From NCBI RefSeq assembly GCF_028561275.1, contig NZ_JAQQTF010000002.1:951592-1015591 (forward strand): a stretch of 64,000 bases of DNA, read 5' to 3'. The position numbers were made by a program, and so were the translations under genes. Of this stretch, positions 25,640 to 35,112 are shown in pieces. The first letter of the stretch is position 1. Each line of letters starts with the position of its first letter. The notes under the pieces are model-generated. The model was not told where the DNA came from. It searched no databases and saw only the letters and a list, made by a program, of their open reading frames with translations. This DNA is from Aureisphaera galaxeae. Its GTDB lineage: Bacteria; Bacteroidota; Bacteroidia; Flavobacteriales; Flavobacteriaceae.

Positions 25640-27144
25640 TGCGGTCGGTCTCCAAGCTTAATTACAAGATTATTTTTTATCTCATGGGAGTCCTCTGGTT
25701 GTTCAACGGAGGATTCATGCTCATTGCTTCGCTATTCAGTTTTATTTACAAAGATGGCGTAGGGGTAGAGATGGTGCTTGCAGGAGCTGTTACGCTTCTC
25801 ATGGGAGGGCTGCTTATGCTTTCCACAAAAGACCATACTAAGGAGCTAAACAAAAGGGATGGGTATGTAATCGTAACCTTCGGCTGGATTTCCATGTCCT
25901 TGGTAGGAACCTTGCCGTATCTATTTACAGGAGCTATTCCCAACTTTACCAATGCCTTCTTTGAAACCATGAGTGGGTATACCACTACGGGGGCGTCTAT
26001 CTTGAATGATATTGAAAGCCTTCCAGAAAGTGTATTATTCTGGCGAAGTATCACCCATTGGATTGGGGGTATGGGAATTATCGTTTTGGCCATTGCTATC
26101 CTCCCGCTACTGGGCATTGGGGGAATGCAGTTGTTTGCCGCCGAAGCGCCAGGTCCGGGAGGGGATAAGCTTCATCCGAGGATTACCGATACTGCGAAGC
26201 GTCTTTGGCTTATTTATGTAGGTTATACGATAGCGGAAACGATCTTGTTGAAAGTGGCAGGGATGAGTTTCTTCGATGCTATTAACCATTCTTTGAGTAC
26301 CTTAAGTACTGGTGGATTCTCCACAAAGAATGCGAGTATTGCCCATTGGAATGATCAACCGCTTATTCAATACATCATCATGGTCTTCATGTTCTTAGCA
26401 GGAACCAATTTTGTATTGAGTTATTTCGCTTTCAAAACAAGATTCAGCAAGATATTTAAAGATGAAGAGTTTAGGGCGTATTCGTTCTTCATTATAGGAC
26501 TAACGCTTACGGCATTTCTATTTATCTACTACAAGGCCGATGTGGCTGCTTCGGCAGTAAATCACCCAATGGTCTTTGGGCCTTTGGAGAGCGCTTTCCG
26601 CCATGGGTTGTTTCAGGTATTAGCAGTGGTTACTACCACAGGATTTGTCACGGCCGATTTCACTGCTTGGACGCCCTTTCTTACCATCTTTTTCTTCGGA
26701 TTGATGTTCTTGGGAGGTTCGGCAGGGTCTACTTCGGGAGGGATTAAAATCGTACGTCATTTAATCATGATTAAAAATGGAATCATGGAGTTTAGGAGAA
26801 CCTTGCACCCCAATGCCATTTTACCTGTGCGTTACAACACCCGTGGGGTACAGCAACCTATTGTATTCAATATACTAGCATTCTTTATTTTGTATATGCT
26901 GTCTTTTATTATTGGGGTTTTGGTCTTTTCCGCTATGGGATTGGACTTCGAAACCGCCTTGGGAGGAGCGGCTTCTAGTCTGGGGAATGTAGGACCTGCC
27001 CTTGGGGATTTGGGTCCAGTAGATAACTACGCATCCCTTTCGGCTCCAGCCAAATGGTGGTCCTCTTTCTTAATGCTTATAGGGCGTTTGGAACTATTTA
27101 CAGTATTGATTCTAATTACTCCCTTCTTCTGGAGGAATAGATAA
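25639..27144 (+). CDS. trkH: Trk potassium uptake channel subunit TrkH
   Basis: 501 aa with ten or so membrane helices. Four K+ selectivity-filter-like loops can be seen: YTTTGASIL, LSTGGFSTKN, TTTGFVTADF and ASSLGNVGPALG. GGSAGSTSGGIKIVRHL precedes the conserved ARG-containing helix region. It works with TrkA, which is translated from the same message through a one-base stop/start overlap. The last 33 nt overlap the end of the convergent cupin gene. Confidence 0.95.
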   Translation: MRSVSKLNYKIIFYLMGVLWLFNGGFMLIASLFSFIYKDGVGVEMVLAGAVTLLMGGLLMLSTKDHTKELNKRDGYVIVTFGWISMSLVGTLPYLFTGAIPNFTNAFFETMSGYTTTGASILNDIESLPESVLFWRSITHWIGGMGIIVLAIAILPLLGIGGMQLFAAEAPGPGGDKLHPRITDTAKRLWLIYVGYTIAETILLKVAGMSFFDAINHSLSTLSTGGFSTKNASIAHWNDQPLIQYIIMVFMFLAGTNFVLSYFAFKTRFSKIFKDEEFRAYSFFIIGLTLTAFLFIYYKADVAASAVNHPMVFGPLESAFRHGLFQVLAVVTTTGFVTADFTAWTPFLTIFFFGLMFLGGSAGSTSGGIKIVRHLIMIKNGIMEFRRTLHPNAILPVRYNTRGVQQPIVFNILAFFILYMLSFIIGVLVFSAMGLDFETALGGAASSLGNVGPALGDLGPVDNYASLSAPAKWWSSFLMLIGRLELFTVLILITPFFWRNR

Positions 27145-27462
27145 CTTTTTGTAATCTTCCCTAGCAGGGCTAAATACATCGAAGATTCTACAGGCGGTAA
27201 TCGCTCTACCCGAATGTGGTATGTTGGATTCGATCAAGGCCACATCACCAGGATTACAAATTCGGGTTTCATTACCTATGGTAAGTTCAAAAGTACCTTC
27301 CAATACTTGGGAAAACTGTTCGTTTTCGTGAAAATGCTCAGGGAGCACAGCGCCCTCTTCCACTTCCACTAGGGAAAATGTTTGGGTATCCGTATGAATA
27401 AATCGGGCGGTAAATCCGGGTAATAAAGAAATGGGAGTGCAGTTTTCGAAAGAGGTAAACAT
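27112..27462 (-). CDS. Small cupin-domain protein
   Basis: 116 aa forming a single cupin barrel. The metal-binding motif 1 is LPEHFHENEQFSQVLEG (two His and a Glu) and motif 2 includes NPGDVALIESNIPHSG with the last His. The reaction or ligand cannot be told from so small a domain; related proteins include sugar isomerases, dioxygenases and sensors. It follows the OmpA-like gene after 14 nt, so the two are likely co-transcribed. The 3' end overlaps trkH tail to tail by 33 nt. Confidence 0.85.
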   Translation of the reverse strand: MFTSFENCTPISLLPGFTARFIHTDTQTFSLVEVEEGAVLPEHFHENEQFSQVLEGTFELTIGNETRICNPGDVALIESNIPHSGRAITACRIFDVFSPAREDYKKLSIPPEEGSN

Positions 27463-27476
27463 GCTGGATATTTATG

Positions 27477-28283
27477 TTAGTCTACAGAAGTAATTTCTAT
27501 CTCCACCCTTCGGTCGTATTCATCCCCTTTTCCAGTGGGTTGCATAAATGCCATGCCTAGGTAGCGCATCCTTCTTTTGTTGATTCCCTTTTTTACGAGA
27601 TAGTTGTGAAGTGCTTGGGCACGGGCCTCGGAGAGATTCGTTCTTCCGGTTCTTACATTTTTTACATCCTTATAAGGTTTCATAGGGTCGCCACAACAGA
27701 TGTGACCGATAAGCTTGAATTTTACCTTGGGGTTATTTTTCAGAAAATCCACCAATTCGTCCAAGGCTTCCCGGCTTTCGTCCATGATGACATCACGATC
27801 AGGATAGAATCGTATTCCACTAAGCGTGATCTTGTCTCCTTTTTTGGGGTTGACAAGCGAAATGATGGTTGGCTTTCTTTCTATGATGGGTTCTTCCACA
27901 ATTTCTCCTACCACCGGAATGTGATCGCGTTTTAAGTGCACCAAAATATCGACCCTTCGGTTATCGGCAGCAGCGCTTCCGAGTTCTCCATAACCCTGAG
28001 AGGAGATGATGGTAAAAGCCCTTAGCTCTTTCTTTACATTTTCGGCTCGTTTTCGGGAAAGTTCCAGATTGTAATTTTCACCGCCTACACTATTGGTATA
28101 CCCTTTAATGTGCACATCCAAGGAGTCCTTGTCTGGAAGAGCTTTTATACTCTCCAATAACTTATGGTGCTCGGTCGTAAGTTCGTATTGGTCGTTGGCA
28201 TAGAATAATGAGAACTTCATCTCGGTTTCTTGTGCCATTAGAAACGAGCATGAAAATAGTGCGATAAGAACTATTATTCTCAA
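27477..28283 (-). CDS. Exported protein with two OmpA-like domains
   Basis: 268 aa. The signal peptide is residues 1-17 (SFLMAQ). Two OmpA C-terminal-like, peptidoglycan-binding domains appear in tandem. The first, about residues 25-118, has VHIKGYTNSVGGENYNLELSRKRAENVKKEL and DNRRVDILV. The second, about residues 150-265, has VKFKLIGHICCGD, NLSEARAQALHNYLVKKGI and YDRRVEIEI. There is no beta-barrel and no lipobox, so it is probably periplasmic and anchored to peptidoglycan. The CC pair in the second domain is unusual. It lies upstream of the cupin gene. Confidence 0.85.
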   Translation of the reverse strand: MRIIVLIALFSCSFLMAQETEMKFSLFYANDQYELTTEHHKLLESIKALPDKDSLDVHIKGYTNSVGGENYNLELSRKRAENVKKELRAFTIISSQGYGELGSAAADNRRVDILVHLKRDHIPVVGEIVEEPIIERKPTIISLVNPKKGDKITLSGIRFYPDRDVIMDESREALDELVDFLKNNPKVKFKLIGHICCGDPMKPYKDVKNVRTGRTNLSEARAQALHNYLVKKGINKRRMRYLGMAFMQPTGKGDEYDRRVEIEITSVD

Positions 28284-28348
28284 GGGTAAGGTTTCAACAC
28301 CTTAAAAATAAGTCCTTTTGTGTTTCCGAAGGGTTAAATTTTCGAAAA

Positions 28349-29536
28349 TTATGATACCGCTTGACTAATCCTAGAAATAGCTTCTTTAATATCCTCTTCG
28401 GAAGCCGCATAGGAAATTCGGATGCAGTTGGGGTCCCCAAAAGCTTGCCCCGTCACCGTGGCCACGTTGGCTTCTTCCAAAAGGAACAAGGCAAAATCAC
28501 TGGAATTTTCGATGGTTTTGCCTTTCAGCGTCTTTCCGAAATAATAGGAAATATCTGGAAAGACGTAGAAAGCACCTTCTGGCTCATTGGTCTTAAACCC
28601 TGGGATTTCCTTCAGTAGTCCTAAGATAAGCTTCCTTCTTTCCTTAAAGGCATCAATCATATATTGGATTGCACTTGGAGAGGTTTCCAAAGCCGAAATA
28701 GTAGCCCGTTGTGCGATACAATTTGCACCACTGGTCACCTGTCCCTGCATTTTATTACAGGCACGGGCAATGTATTCGGGTGCGCCGATATAACCAATTC
28801 GCCAACCGGTCATGGAAAATGCTTTGGATACTCCGTTTACCGTTATGGTGCGATCGTACATATCTTCGAAAGCTGCCATAGACACGTGCGGTCCCGTGAA
28901 GTTAATGTGCTCGTATATTTCGTCACTTACTACGATGATGCTCGGGTGCTTTACCAACACATTGGCCAAAGCTCTCAATTCTTCCTTGGAGTAGACGGAT
29001 CCACTAGGGTTACATGGTGAACTGTAGATCATCATTTTGGTCTTGGGCGTAATGGCCGCTTCCAAGGCCTCAGGAGTCACTTTAAAATCACTTTCTATAG
29101 AAGTAGGGATTTCCACAGGTACACCTCCAGCTACCTTGCTAATATCGCTGTAGCTTACCCAGTAGGGTGCGGGTAGCAATACTTCGTCTCCCGGGTTTAG
29201 CAGTACTTGGGCCAAATTGGCTAGCGATTGCTTAGCTCCCGTAGAAACAACAATTTGGGAAGGGCTGTAGTCTAGTCCGTTATCCCTCTTAAACTTGGTA
29301 ATGATGGCTTGTTTTAGGTCGCCGTACCCATCGACAGGAGTATACGAATGATAATCGTCCTTAATGGCCTGAATGGCGGAGTCCTTAACAAAATTGGGAA
29401 CCGTAAAATCCGGTTCCCCTAAACTTAAGCCTATAATGTCTTTTCCTTGTTCCCTTAGTTCGCGTGCTTTGGCTGCCATGGCCAAAGTGGCTGAGGTGGC
29501 CATTTGATTCACGCGGTCGGATAGTTTTGGATTCAT
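28349..29536 (-). CDS. PLP-dependent aspartate aminotransferase
   Basis: 395 aa, class I/II aminotransferase of the Ib aspartate aminotransferase type. It moves an amino group between aspartate and 2-oxoglutarate. Signatures are IIGLSLGEPDFTVPNFVK, YSSPCNPSGSVYSKEEL, IIVVSDEIYEHINF and the PLP-binding lysine in NGVSKAFSMTGWRIGYIG. The C-terminal end has CIRISYAASEEDIKEAISRI with the substrate-binding Arg. It begins 7 nt after the desaturase gene on the same strand. Confidence 0.9.
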   Translation of the reverse strand: MNPKLSDRVNQMATSATLAMAAKARELREQGKDIIGLSLGEPDFTVPNFVKDSAIQAIKDDYHSYTPVDGYGDLKQAIITKFKRDNGLDYSPSQIVVSTGAKQSLANLAQVLLNPGDEVLLPAPYWVSYSDISKVAGGVPVEIPTSIESDFKVTPEALEAAITPKTKMMIYSSPCNPSGSVYSKEELRALANVLVKHPSIIVVSDEIYEHINFTGPHVSMAAFEDMYDRTITVNGVSKAFSMTGWRIGYIGAPEYIARACNKMQGQVTSGANCIAQRATISALETSPSAIQYMIDAFKERRKLILGLLKEIPGFKTNEPEGAFYVFPDISYYFGKTLKGKTIENSSDFALFLLEEANVATVTGQAFGDPNCIRISYAASEEDIKEAISRISQAVS

Positions 29537-29543
29537 AGTGAAG

Positions 29544-30647
29544 TTAGGTGGTTAGGGCAGCTGGTTTCATGCCCATTTGTTTTAAATGTTTAAAGTGAGC
29601 GATAATTGCTTTCCTGGTAGTTTTGTATTCGTGGTAAGGTAAATTGAATTCCCTTGCCGTGTTTTTTACAATCTCAGATATTTTAGTGTAATGAATGTGG
29701 CTTATGTTTGGGAAGATATGGTGTTCTACCTGGTGGTTCAATCCTCCTGTAAACCAGTTCACGATTCTATTTTTTGTAGAGAAGTTAACGGTTGTAAACA
29801 ATTGGTGAATGGCCCAAGTGTTTTTCATGCTTCCAGTGGCATCCGGTAATGGCATTTCGGTATCTTCTACAATATGAGCCAATTGAAAGACAACACTGAG
29901 AATAAGTCCTGCAACATAATGCATGATAAAGAATCCGATTAGAATCTGCCACCAAGCAATGGGGAAGAAAATCATAGGAATTACAATCCATACAACGGCG
30001 TACAATACTTTCGTGCTTATTAATATGCTCCATTGCGCCAAGGGTTTCGGTAATTTTCCATAGGAAAGTTTTCTAGCCAAGTATCGCTTGGTTTGCAAGA
30101 AGTCCGCTGTTAAAACCCAGTTTATTGTAAGTAGACCGTACAAGAATATGCTGTAGATATGTTGAAATCTGTGAAAGCGGCTCCATTTAGAGTGCTTGGT
30201 AAATCTTAGAATGCGACCCGCCTCCAAATCTTCATCATGACCGTGTATATTAGTATAGGTATGGTGCAAAACATTGTGCTGCACCTGCCAATTATAAACA
30301 TTTCCAGCTAAAATATACATGCTACTTCCCATGAGCTTGTTTACCCATTTTTTGGAAGAATAGGAGCCATGATTGGCATCGTGCATCACATTCATTCCCA
30401 CACCGGCCATTCCAACCCCCATAATGATGCTGGATAAAAGCAGCAAGTACCATGGCATATCTACCAAAAGAAGTAAGAAATAAGGCCCCAGATACAGGGC
30501 AAACATGATGATTGTTTTAAGGTGCAGTTTCCAGTTCCCGGTTCGGGATATGTTGTTTTCCTTAAAATAGTTGTTTACACGCTTGTTGAGGGTTCTAAAA
30601 AATTTAGCGGAATCAACCCGGGAAAATTTTATTTGCTTATCATTCAC
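29544..30647 (-). CDS. Membrane fatty acid desaturase
   Basis: 367 aa with four or so membrane helices. The three histidine boxes that bind the di-iron centre are present: HDANH (residues 89-93), HNVLHH (124-129) and HQVEHH (near residue 310). The order and the HQVEHH form resemble linoleoyl-CoA (front-end, delta-6-like) desaturases, but the cytochrome b5 domain fused in eukaryotic members is absent. It introduces double bonds into membrane acyl chains using O2. The regiochemistry cannot be told. It is probably co-transcribed with the aminotransferase. Confidence 0.9.
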   Translation of the reverse strand: MNDKQIKFSRVDSAKFFRTLNKRVNNYFKENNISRTGNWKLHLKTIIMFALYLGPYFLLLLVDMPWYLLLLSSIIMGVGMAGVGMNVMHDANHGSYSSKKWVNKLMGSSMYILAGNVYNWQVQHNVLHHTYTNIHGHDEDLEAGRILRFTKHSKWSRFHRFQHIYSIFLYGLLTINWVLTADFLQTKRYLARKLSYGKLPKPLAQWSILISTKVLYAVVWIVIPMIFFPIAWWQILIGFFIMHYVAGLILSVVFQLAHIVEDTEMPLPDATGSMKNTWAIHQLFTTVNFSTKNRIVNWFTGGLNHQVEHHIFPNISHIHYTKISEIVKNTAREFNLPYHEYKTTRKAIIAHFKHLKQMGMKPAALTT

Positions 30648-30757
30648 AATAAGTAGTATTTATTGGTTCTGGGGAAACCCAAAAAATTAAGGCACTAAAA
30701 TACGCATCTTAAGTTAGATAGTACATGCAGATATCTTAAAATTTATCAAGGATATGC

Positions 30758-30765
30758 TACTTTTG
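30758..30765 (+). promoter_or_regulatory. Candidate -7 box of rsmG
   Basis: TACTTTTG matches TAnnTTTG, 16 nt before the ATG at 30782, so the leader would be about 10 nt. Confidence 0.4.
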
Positions 30766-30781
30766 CGGTTGATAACTCACT

Positions 30782-31411
30782 ATGGAATTACTACAGTCTT
30801 ATTTTACCGATCTATCGGAAACACAAATAGAGCAGTTCACCGCATTAGAAAGCCTTTATAAGGATTGGAACCTAAAAATTAACGTGGTTTCCCGAAAAGA
30901 TATCGATGAACTTTATTTACGGCATGTGCTGCATTCCTTGGGAATTGCCAAGGTTCAGCTCTTTTTGCCGGGATCAAAAGTCTTGGATGTAGGCACTGGA
31001 GGCGGCTTTCCGGGGATTCCTTTAGCGATTCTCTTTCCAGAAACGCAATTCCACTTGGTAGATAGTATTGGGAAGAAAATCAAGGTGGTAGAAGAGGTAC
31101 GCGATGGTTTGGGGCTGGAAAATGTAAAAGTGACCAACGCGCGTGTGGAAACGATTGACGATCACTACGATTTTATTGTAAGTAGGGCCGTGGCACAAAT
31201 GGAAACCTTTGTACGTTGGGTGAAAGGGAAAATCCTTAAAGATAGTCGGCATGAGCTTAGAAACGGTATCCTTTACTTAAAAGGAGGCGACTTAACCGAA
31301 GAGTTGGCCAATTACCGCACTGCCAAGGTATATCCGCTTTCCAATTACTTCAAAGAAGAATTTTTCGACACCAAAAGTGTGGTCCATCTTCCCATGAAAT
31401 ACAAAGGATAG
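30782..31411 (+). CDS. rsmG: 16S rRNA (guanine-N7) methyltransferase RsmG
   Basis: 209 aa, the usual length. It methylates N7 of G527 (E. coli numbering) in 16S rRNA. Signatures are the N-terminal LYKDWNLKINVVSRKDIDELYLRHVLHSL, the SAM-binding VLDVGTGGGFPGIPLAILFPETQFHLVDSIGKK and the motif IV region YDFIVSRAVAQMETFVRWV. It stands alone, divergent from the desaturase and convergent with the T9SS repeat protein. Confidence 0.95.
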   Translation: MELLQSYFTDLSETQIEQFTALESLYKDWNLKINVVSRKDIDELYLRHVLHSLGIAKVQLFLPGSKVLDVGTGGGFPGIPLAILFPETQFHLVDSIGKKIKVVEEVRDGLGLENVKVTNARVETIDDHYDFIVSRAVAQMETFVRWVKGKILKDSRHELRNGILYLKGGDLTEELANYRTAKVYPLSNYFKEEFFDTKSVVHLPMKYKG

Positions 31412-31427
31412 CCTTTTTTAGATTTCT

Positions 31428-32525
31428 CTATTGCTTGATGATTTTTTTGATGCTCTCTTGTCCTTCAGAAGTCAATGAGACAAGATACGTTCCAGAGGCT
31501 ATTCCTTCTAGATTAATAGCGTTTCCCGGCATTAAGTAACCCGATCGTATGGTTTCGCCCTGGAGACTGTAAACGGTATAATGATAGTTTTTTGAAGTAT
31601 GTGAAAGATATAAGTTATCGTTAGCGGGAACTGGAAATAAACGTAATTGATTCCATTCGTTTTCTTCTGTGGAGAGCGTATTGTACGAATAGGTCCAGCG
31701 CATAGAGTTTTCCCAAGTGTTGGATTGTGTCCACAATTGGGTAATAATCGTGTTGATGGTTCCATTGCTGTTGTTCTGATAGGTGAGGAAAGACGAGTTT
31801 ACCCAACTATTCCCTGTTTCGTCCCAAATTTGGGTCAATAGTTCGATAAGGTAGCCATTGCCATCATAGGTATACAGGTTTCTGCTACTGTTTACGTATT
31901 GACTTCCATTCCAAGTTTCGTTCAAGAACTCCAATATGGCGTTATCACTGTTATAGGTGTTGGTGGTTCGATACGAATTTTCCCATGTGTTGTTGTCGCT
32001 ATTCCAAGAGTCCCCGATTAATTGAATGGGAAATCCGTCAGCATTGTTGGTGTAATTGACTTGTGAATTATTTACATAGGCGCCATTCTCCCAGAATTCC
32101 TGAAGCAAATAGACAAGGTGTTCATTAGTGTCATAGGTGTATTCCCGAAAAACGAAATTGTTCCACATATTGTTGAACCAAGAGGTAAGTTCCGATTCGC
32201 TTAAAAGGCCATCGCCGTTCACTTGATTTACAGTTCGGGTGCTATTGTCCCAATCCGTACCTGCCCATATTTGTGATATGGTTTCTCCTACGGTATTGCC
32301 CATATAGTTGCTGTAACTTGTTAATGAGCTGTTTTCATACTGCGTACCTTCCCAAAACTCCCCCAAGATGGAAGCAATTTGATCATTGCTGTTATAGCTG
32401 TAAGTCTGAAGTATGTTGTTTTCCCAATCATTGGCTTCCCAGCGCTCAATTGTAATTGTATTGATTTGTTGTGAAAAAAGAGTGGGGGATACACAAGCGA
32501 AAAGAAACACTAGAAGTTTTTTCAT
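31428..32525 (-). CDS. Secreted repeat protein with T9SS type A sorting domain
   Basis: 365 aa. The signal peptide is residues 1-18 (TLFSQ). From about residue 25 to 285 there are about seven repeats of 36-38 residues with the core W-x(4-6)-W-x-NS-x(2-5)-Y-x-Y-N/D, for example NTWENSYRTTNTYNSDN, QYVNSSRNLYTYDGNG, NSWVNSSFLTYQNNSNG and NTWENSMRWTYSYN. The pattern resembles YD/RHS-like beta-strand repeats. The final ~75 residues are a T9SS type A sorting domain (RLFPVPANDNLYLSH to IASGTYLVSL). The function is unknown; a surface adhesin-like role is only a guess. Confidence 0.75.
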   Translation of the reverse strand: MKKLLVFLFACVSPTLFSQQINTITIERWEANDWENNILQTYSYNSNDQIASILGEFWEGTQYENSSLTSYSNYMGNTVGETISQIWAGTDWDNSTRTVNQVNGDGLLSESELTSWFNNMWNNFVFREYTYDTNEHLVYLLQEFWENGAYVNNSQVNYTNNADGFPIQLIGDSWNSDNNTWENSYRTTNTYNSDNAILEFLNETWNGSQYVNSSRNLYTYDGNGYLIELLTQIWDETGNSWVNSSFLTYQNNSNGTINTIITQLWTQSNTWENSMRWTYSYNTLSTEENEWNQLRLFPVPANDNLYLSHTSKNYHYTVYSLQGETIRSGYLMPGNAINLEGIASGTYLVSLTSEGQESIKKIIKQ

Positions 32526-32548
32526 GATGATTTTGAATTGGGATTGCT

Positions 32549-32594
32549 AAAAAAAGAAAAACCTTTCAAATACAATCGATTCGAAAGGTTTTTT
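32549..32594 (-). terminator. Terminator of pruA
   Basis: AAAAACCTTTC at 32557-32567 pairs with GAAAGGTTTTT at 32583-32593. On the minus strand it is followed by a T-rich run (TTTTTCTTTTTTT). Confidence 0.65.
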
Positions 32595-32613
32595 ATGTCG
32601 TGAAATTTGAATT

Positions 32614-34239
32614 TTATCCCAAGAACGGATATCTGTAATCCGTAGGGGTAACAAAGGTTTCCTTAATCATTCTTGGCGATATCCAACGGTATAGGTTCAA
32701 TTTACTTCCAGCTTTGTCATTGGTTCCACTGGCTCTTGCACCTCCAAAGGGCTGTTGTCCTACAACCGCACCTGTTGGCTTGTCGTTTACATAAAAGTTT
32801 CCAGCGGCATTTTCCAAAATCTTAATCCCTGTTTCCAAGGCATAGCGATCTTCGCTAAAAACAGCTCCTGTTAAGGCATATTCGCTGGTTTCGTCTACTA
32901 GGTGAAGGGTTTCTTCCCAAGCGTCATCTTCAAACACATAAATGGTCACTACAGGTCCAAACAATTCAGTACACATGGTGGTGTATTTTGGATCATTGGT
33001 CTTGATTACCGTAGGCTCAATGAAATACCCTTTGCTCTTGTCGTAACCACCCCCAGCAATGATCTCGGCGTTGGCATCTGCTTTTGCCTGATCAATATAA
33101 CTGGCTAATTTGTCGAAAGAACCCTCGTGGATCACAGCAGTAATGAAGTTGCTCATATCTTCTGGCGATCCCATGGTAAAGGAAGCTAAATCTTCTTTTA
33201 GGTACTTCTCTACGTCGTTCCAAATACTTTTTGAAATGTAACAGCGACTGGCCGCACTACATTTTTGTCCTTGGAATTCGAACGCTCCTCTTGCAATAGC
33301 GGTAGCTACTTGCTTTGGGTTTGAGGTTTTGTGGGCAACGATAAAGTCTTTTCCACCCGTTTCCCCAACAATTCTAGGGTAGGTTTTATAATTGTGGATG
33401 TTGGTACCTATCTTTTGCCAAATATCTTTAAATACATGAGTAGATCCGGTAAAGTGCAATCCGCTAAAATCGGGACTGGCCAAAATAGTATCGGTAATCA
33501 TCACAGGATCTCCCATCACCATATTGATCACTCCTGGAGGCACCCCTGCTTCTTGGAACACGTCTAAAATTACCTTGGCAGAATATACCTGGCTGTCACT
33601 AGGCTTCCATACCACTACGTTCCCCATAAGAGCCGCACTGGCAGGTAGGTTAGCAGAGATGGCTGTAAAGTTGAACGGTGTAATCGCGTAGATGAATCCT
33701 TCTAAAGGACGATACTCCAATCGGTTCCAAGCGCCTGAAGTTGACTCTGGTTGTTCGTGATAAATTTCGGTCATGAACTGAACGTTGAATCGAAGGAAAT
33801 CGATCAACTCACAAGCGGCATCAATTTCTGCTTGATGAATGGTCTTAGATTGGGCTAGCATCGTAGCAGCATTGATCTTTGCACGGTACGGACCAGCAAT
33901 AAGTTCTGCGGCACGTAAGAAGATACCTGCGCGTTGTTCCCAAGGCATTTGCGCCCATTTTTTGCGGGCTTCCAAAGCTGTTGCTATCGCTTGTTCAACA
34001 TGGGATTTCTCAGCTTTATGATAGCTCCCCAATACATGTTGATGATCATGCGGAGGAGACATGGTTGCTGTATTTCCGGTAGTGATATGTTCACCGTTAA
34101 TATATAAAGGTACATCAACAGTGCTGTTGTACATTTCCTTATAGGTTTTTGATGCGGCTTCGCGTTCTGGAGAGCCCGGAGCATAGCCCAAAACCGGTTC
34201 GTTTACGGCGATTGGAACTTCAAAAAATCCTTTTCCCAT
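32614..34239 (-). CDS. pruA: L-glutamate gamma-semialdehyde (1-pyrroline-5-carboxylate) dehydrogenase
   Basis: 541 aa, the length of the stand-alone group 1 enzyme. It oxidises glutamate semialdehyde to glutamate with NAD+, the second step of proline breakdown. Signatures are the N-terminal NEPVLGYAPGSPER, the catalytic Glu segment IVGETGGKDFIVAH, the catalytic Cys in FEFQGQKCSAASRCYI, and NFYVNDKPTGAVVGQQPFGGARASGTNDKAG. No proline dehydrogenase gene lies beside it. A TACCTTTG box lies upstream. Confidence 0.95.
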   Translation of the reverse strand: MGKGFFEVPIAVNEPVLGYAPGSPEREAASKTYKEMYNSTVDVPLYINGEHITTGNTATMSPPHDHQHVLGSYHKAEKSHVEQAIATALEARKKWAQMPWEQRAGIFLRAAELIAGPYRAKINAATMLAQSKTIHQAEIDAACELIDFLRFNVQFMTEIYHEQPESTSGAWNRLEYRPLEGFIYAITPFNFTAISANLPASAALMGNVVVWKPSDSQVYSAKVILDVFQEAGVPPGVINMVMGDPVMITDTILASPDFSGLHFTGSTHVFKDIWQKIGTNIHNYKTYPRIVGETGGKDFIVAHKTSNPKQVATAIARGAFEFQGQKCSAASRCYISKSIWNDVEKYLKEDLASFTMGSPEDMSNFITAVIHEGSFDKLASYIDQAKADANAEIIAGGGYDKSKGYFIEPTVIKTNDPKYTTMCTELFGPVVTIYVFEDDAWEETLHLVDETSEYALTGAVFSEDRYALETGIKILENAAGNFYVNDKPTGAVVGQQPFGGARASGTNDKAGSKLNLYRWISPRMIKETFVTPTDYRYPFLG

Positions 34240-34271
34240 GGTGTTTTGTTTAGGTTTTTAAATTTGAGTTG

Positions 34272-34279
34272 CAAAGGTA
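34272..34279 (-). promoter_or_regulatory. Candidate -7 box of pruA
   Basis: TACCTTTG on the minus strand, 33 nt before the pruA start codon, matches TAnnTTTG. No -33 box at the right distance was found. Confidence 0.35.
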
Positions 34280-34363
34280 CAAATTTAGAGGCAGTAAAAT
34301 ACTATGGATGTGGGTATCTTAATGAACCTGAAAAGGAAAGTGAAGGGTTACGGCAGATATACC

Positions 34364-34371
34364 TATTTTTG
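34364..34371 (+). promoter_or_regulatory. Candidate -7 box of the NRDE gene
   Basis: TATTTTTG matches TAnnTTTG, 37 nt before the ATG at 34408. No -33 box was found. Confidence 0.35.
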
Positions 34372-34407
34372 TAATGTCCAGTTTACCAAAGACAGTTGCA
34401 TTAAACA

Positions 34408-35112
34408 ATGTGTACGCTCACTTTTTACCCAACGACCGATTCCGGGTTCATTCTTACATCCAGTAGGGACGAAGCCCCGCAACGAAAGACACTTTTACCA
34501 GAAGAATACGACGTAGAAGGATCCAAGCTTATTTTTCCGAAGGATGCAGTGGCGGGGGGAACTTGGTTGGGCGTAAGCGATCGGCAAAGGCTGGTTTGTT
34601 TGTTGAATGGAGGTTTCGAACCGCATATCCGGAAAGAGAGCTACAGAATGAGCCGTGGAATCATAGTGACTTCCTTGCTTACGGCAGTAAATGCGGTTGC
34701 TGAGGTGCATCATTTCGATTTTACAGGCATAGAGCCTTTTACAGTGGTTATTGTCGATTGGACCGAAACCCTAAAAATCCATGAATTGGTTTGGGATGGA
34801 GCCAACTCCCATTTTTCTGAAAAGTCCCTGCAACCTCACATCTGGTCTTCTTCATTGCTATATCCAAAAGACGTAAAACGCAAAAGGCAAGTATGGTTTT
34901 CGGACTTGTTGAAGGATGATCTGGCGATGGATGGTAACGCCCTTTTAAATTTCCATAAAACAGCAGGCGATGGAAATCCGCACAGCGATCTTGTAATGGA
35001 TATGGGGTTTGTGAAGACTAAGAGCATAAGTCAGATCGAAAAAAATGCCGATCTTGGCACTTTCGTATATGAAGATTTGCAAACAAAAGAATCCAAAAAG
35101 CTGAAGTTTTGA
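34408..35112 (+). CDS. NRDE/TANGO2-family protein
   Basis: 234 aa. The N-terminus MCTLTFYPTTDSGFILTSSRDEAPQRKT has the Cys2 and the (N/S)RDE motif (residues 19-22) that name the family. AGGTWLGVSDRQRLVCLLNGG follows as in TANGO2 homologues. Cys2 after Met suggests a possible N-terminal nucleophile, but no activity is firmly established for bacterial members; eukaryotic TANGO2 has been linked to haem and lipid handling. The stop overlaps the TTG start of the next gene by 4 nt, so the pair is translationally coupled. Confidence 0.85.
   Translation: MCTLTFYPTTDSGFILTSSRDEAPQRKTLLPEEYDVEGSKLIFPKDAVAGGTWLGVSDRQRLVCLLNGGFEPHIRKESYRMSRGIIVTSLLTAVNAVAEVHHFDFTGIEPFTVVIVDWTETLKIHELVWDGANSHFSEKSLQPHIWSSSLLYPKDVKRKRQVWFSDLLKDDLAMDGNALLNFHKTAGDGNPHSDLVMDMGFVKTKSISQIEKNADLGTFVYEDLQTKESKKLKF

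Noticed and set aside
28337..28350. Palindrome AATTTTCGAAAATT near the end of the aminotransferase gene
   Set aside because: It is short, A/T-rich and without a T run, so it is not convincing as either terminator or operator.
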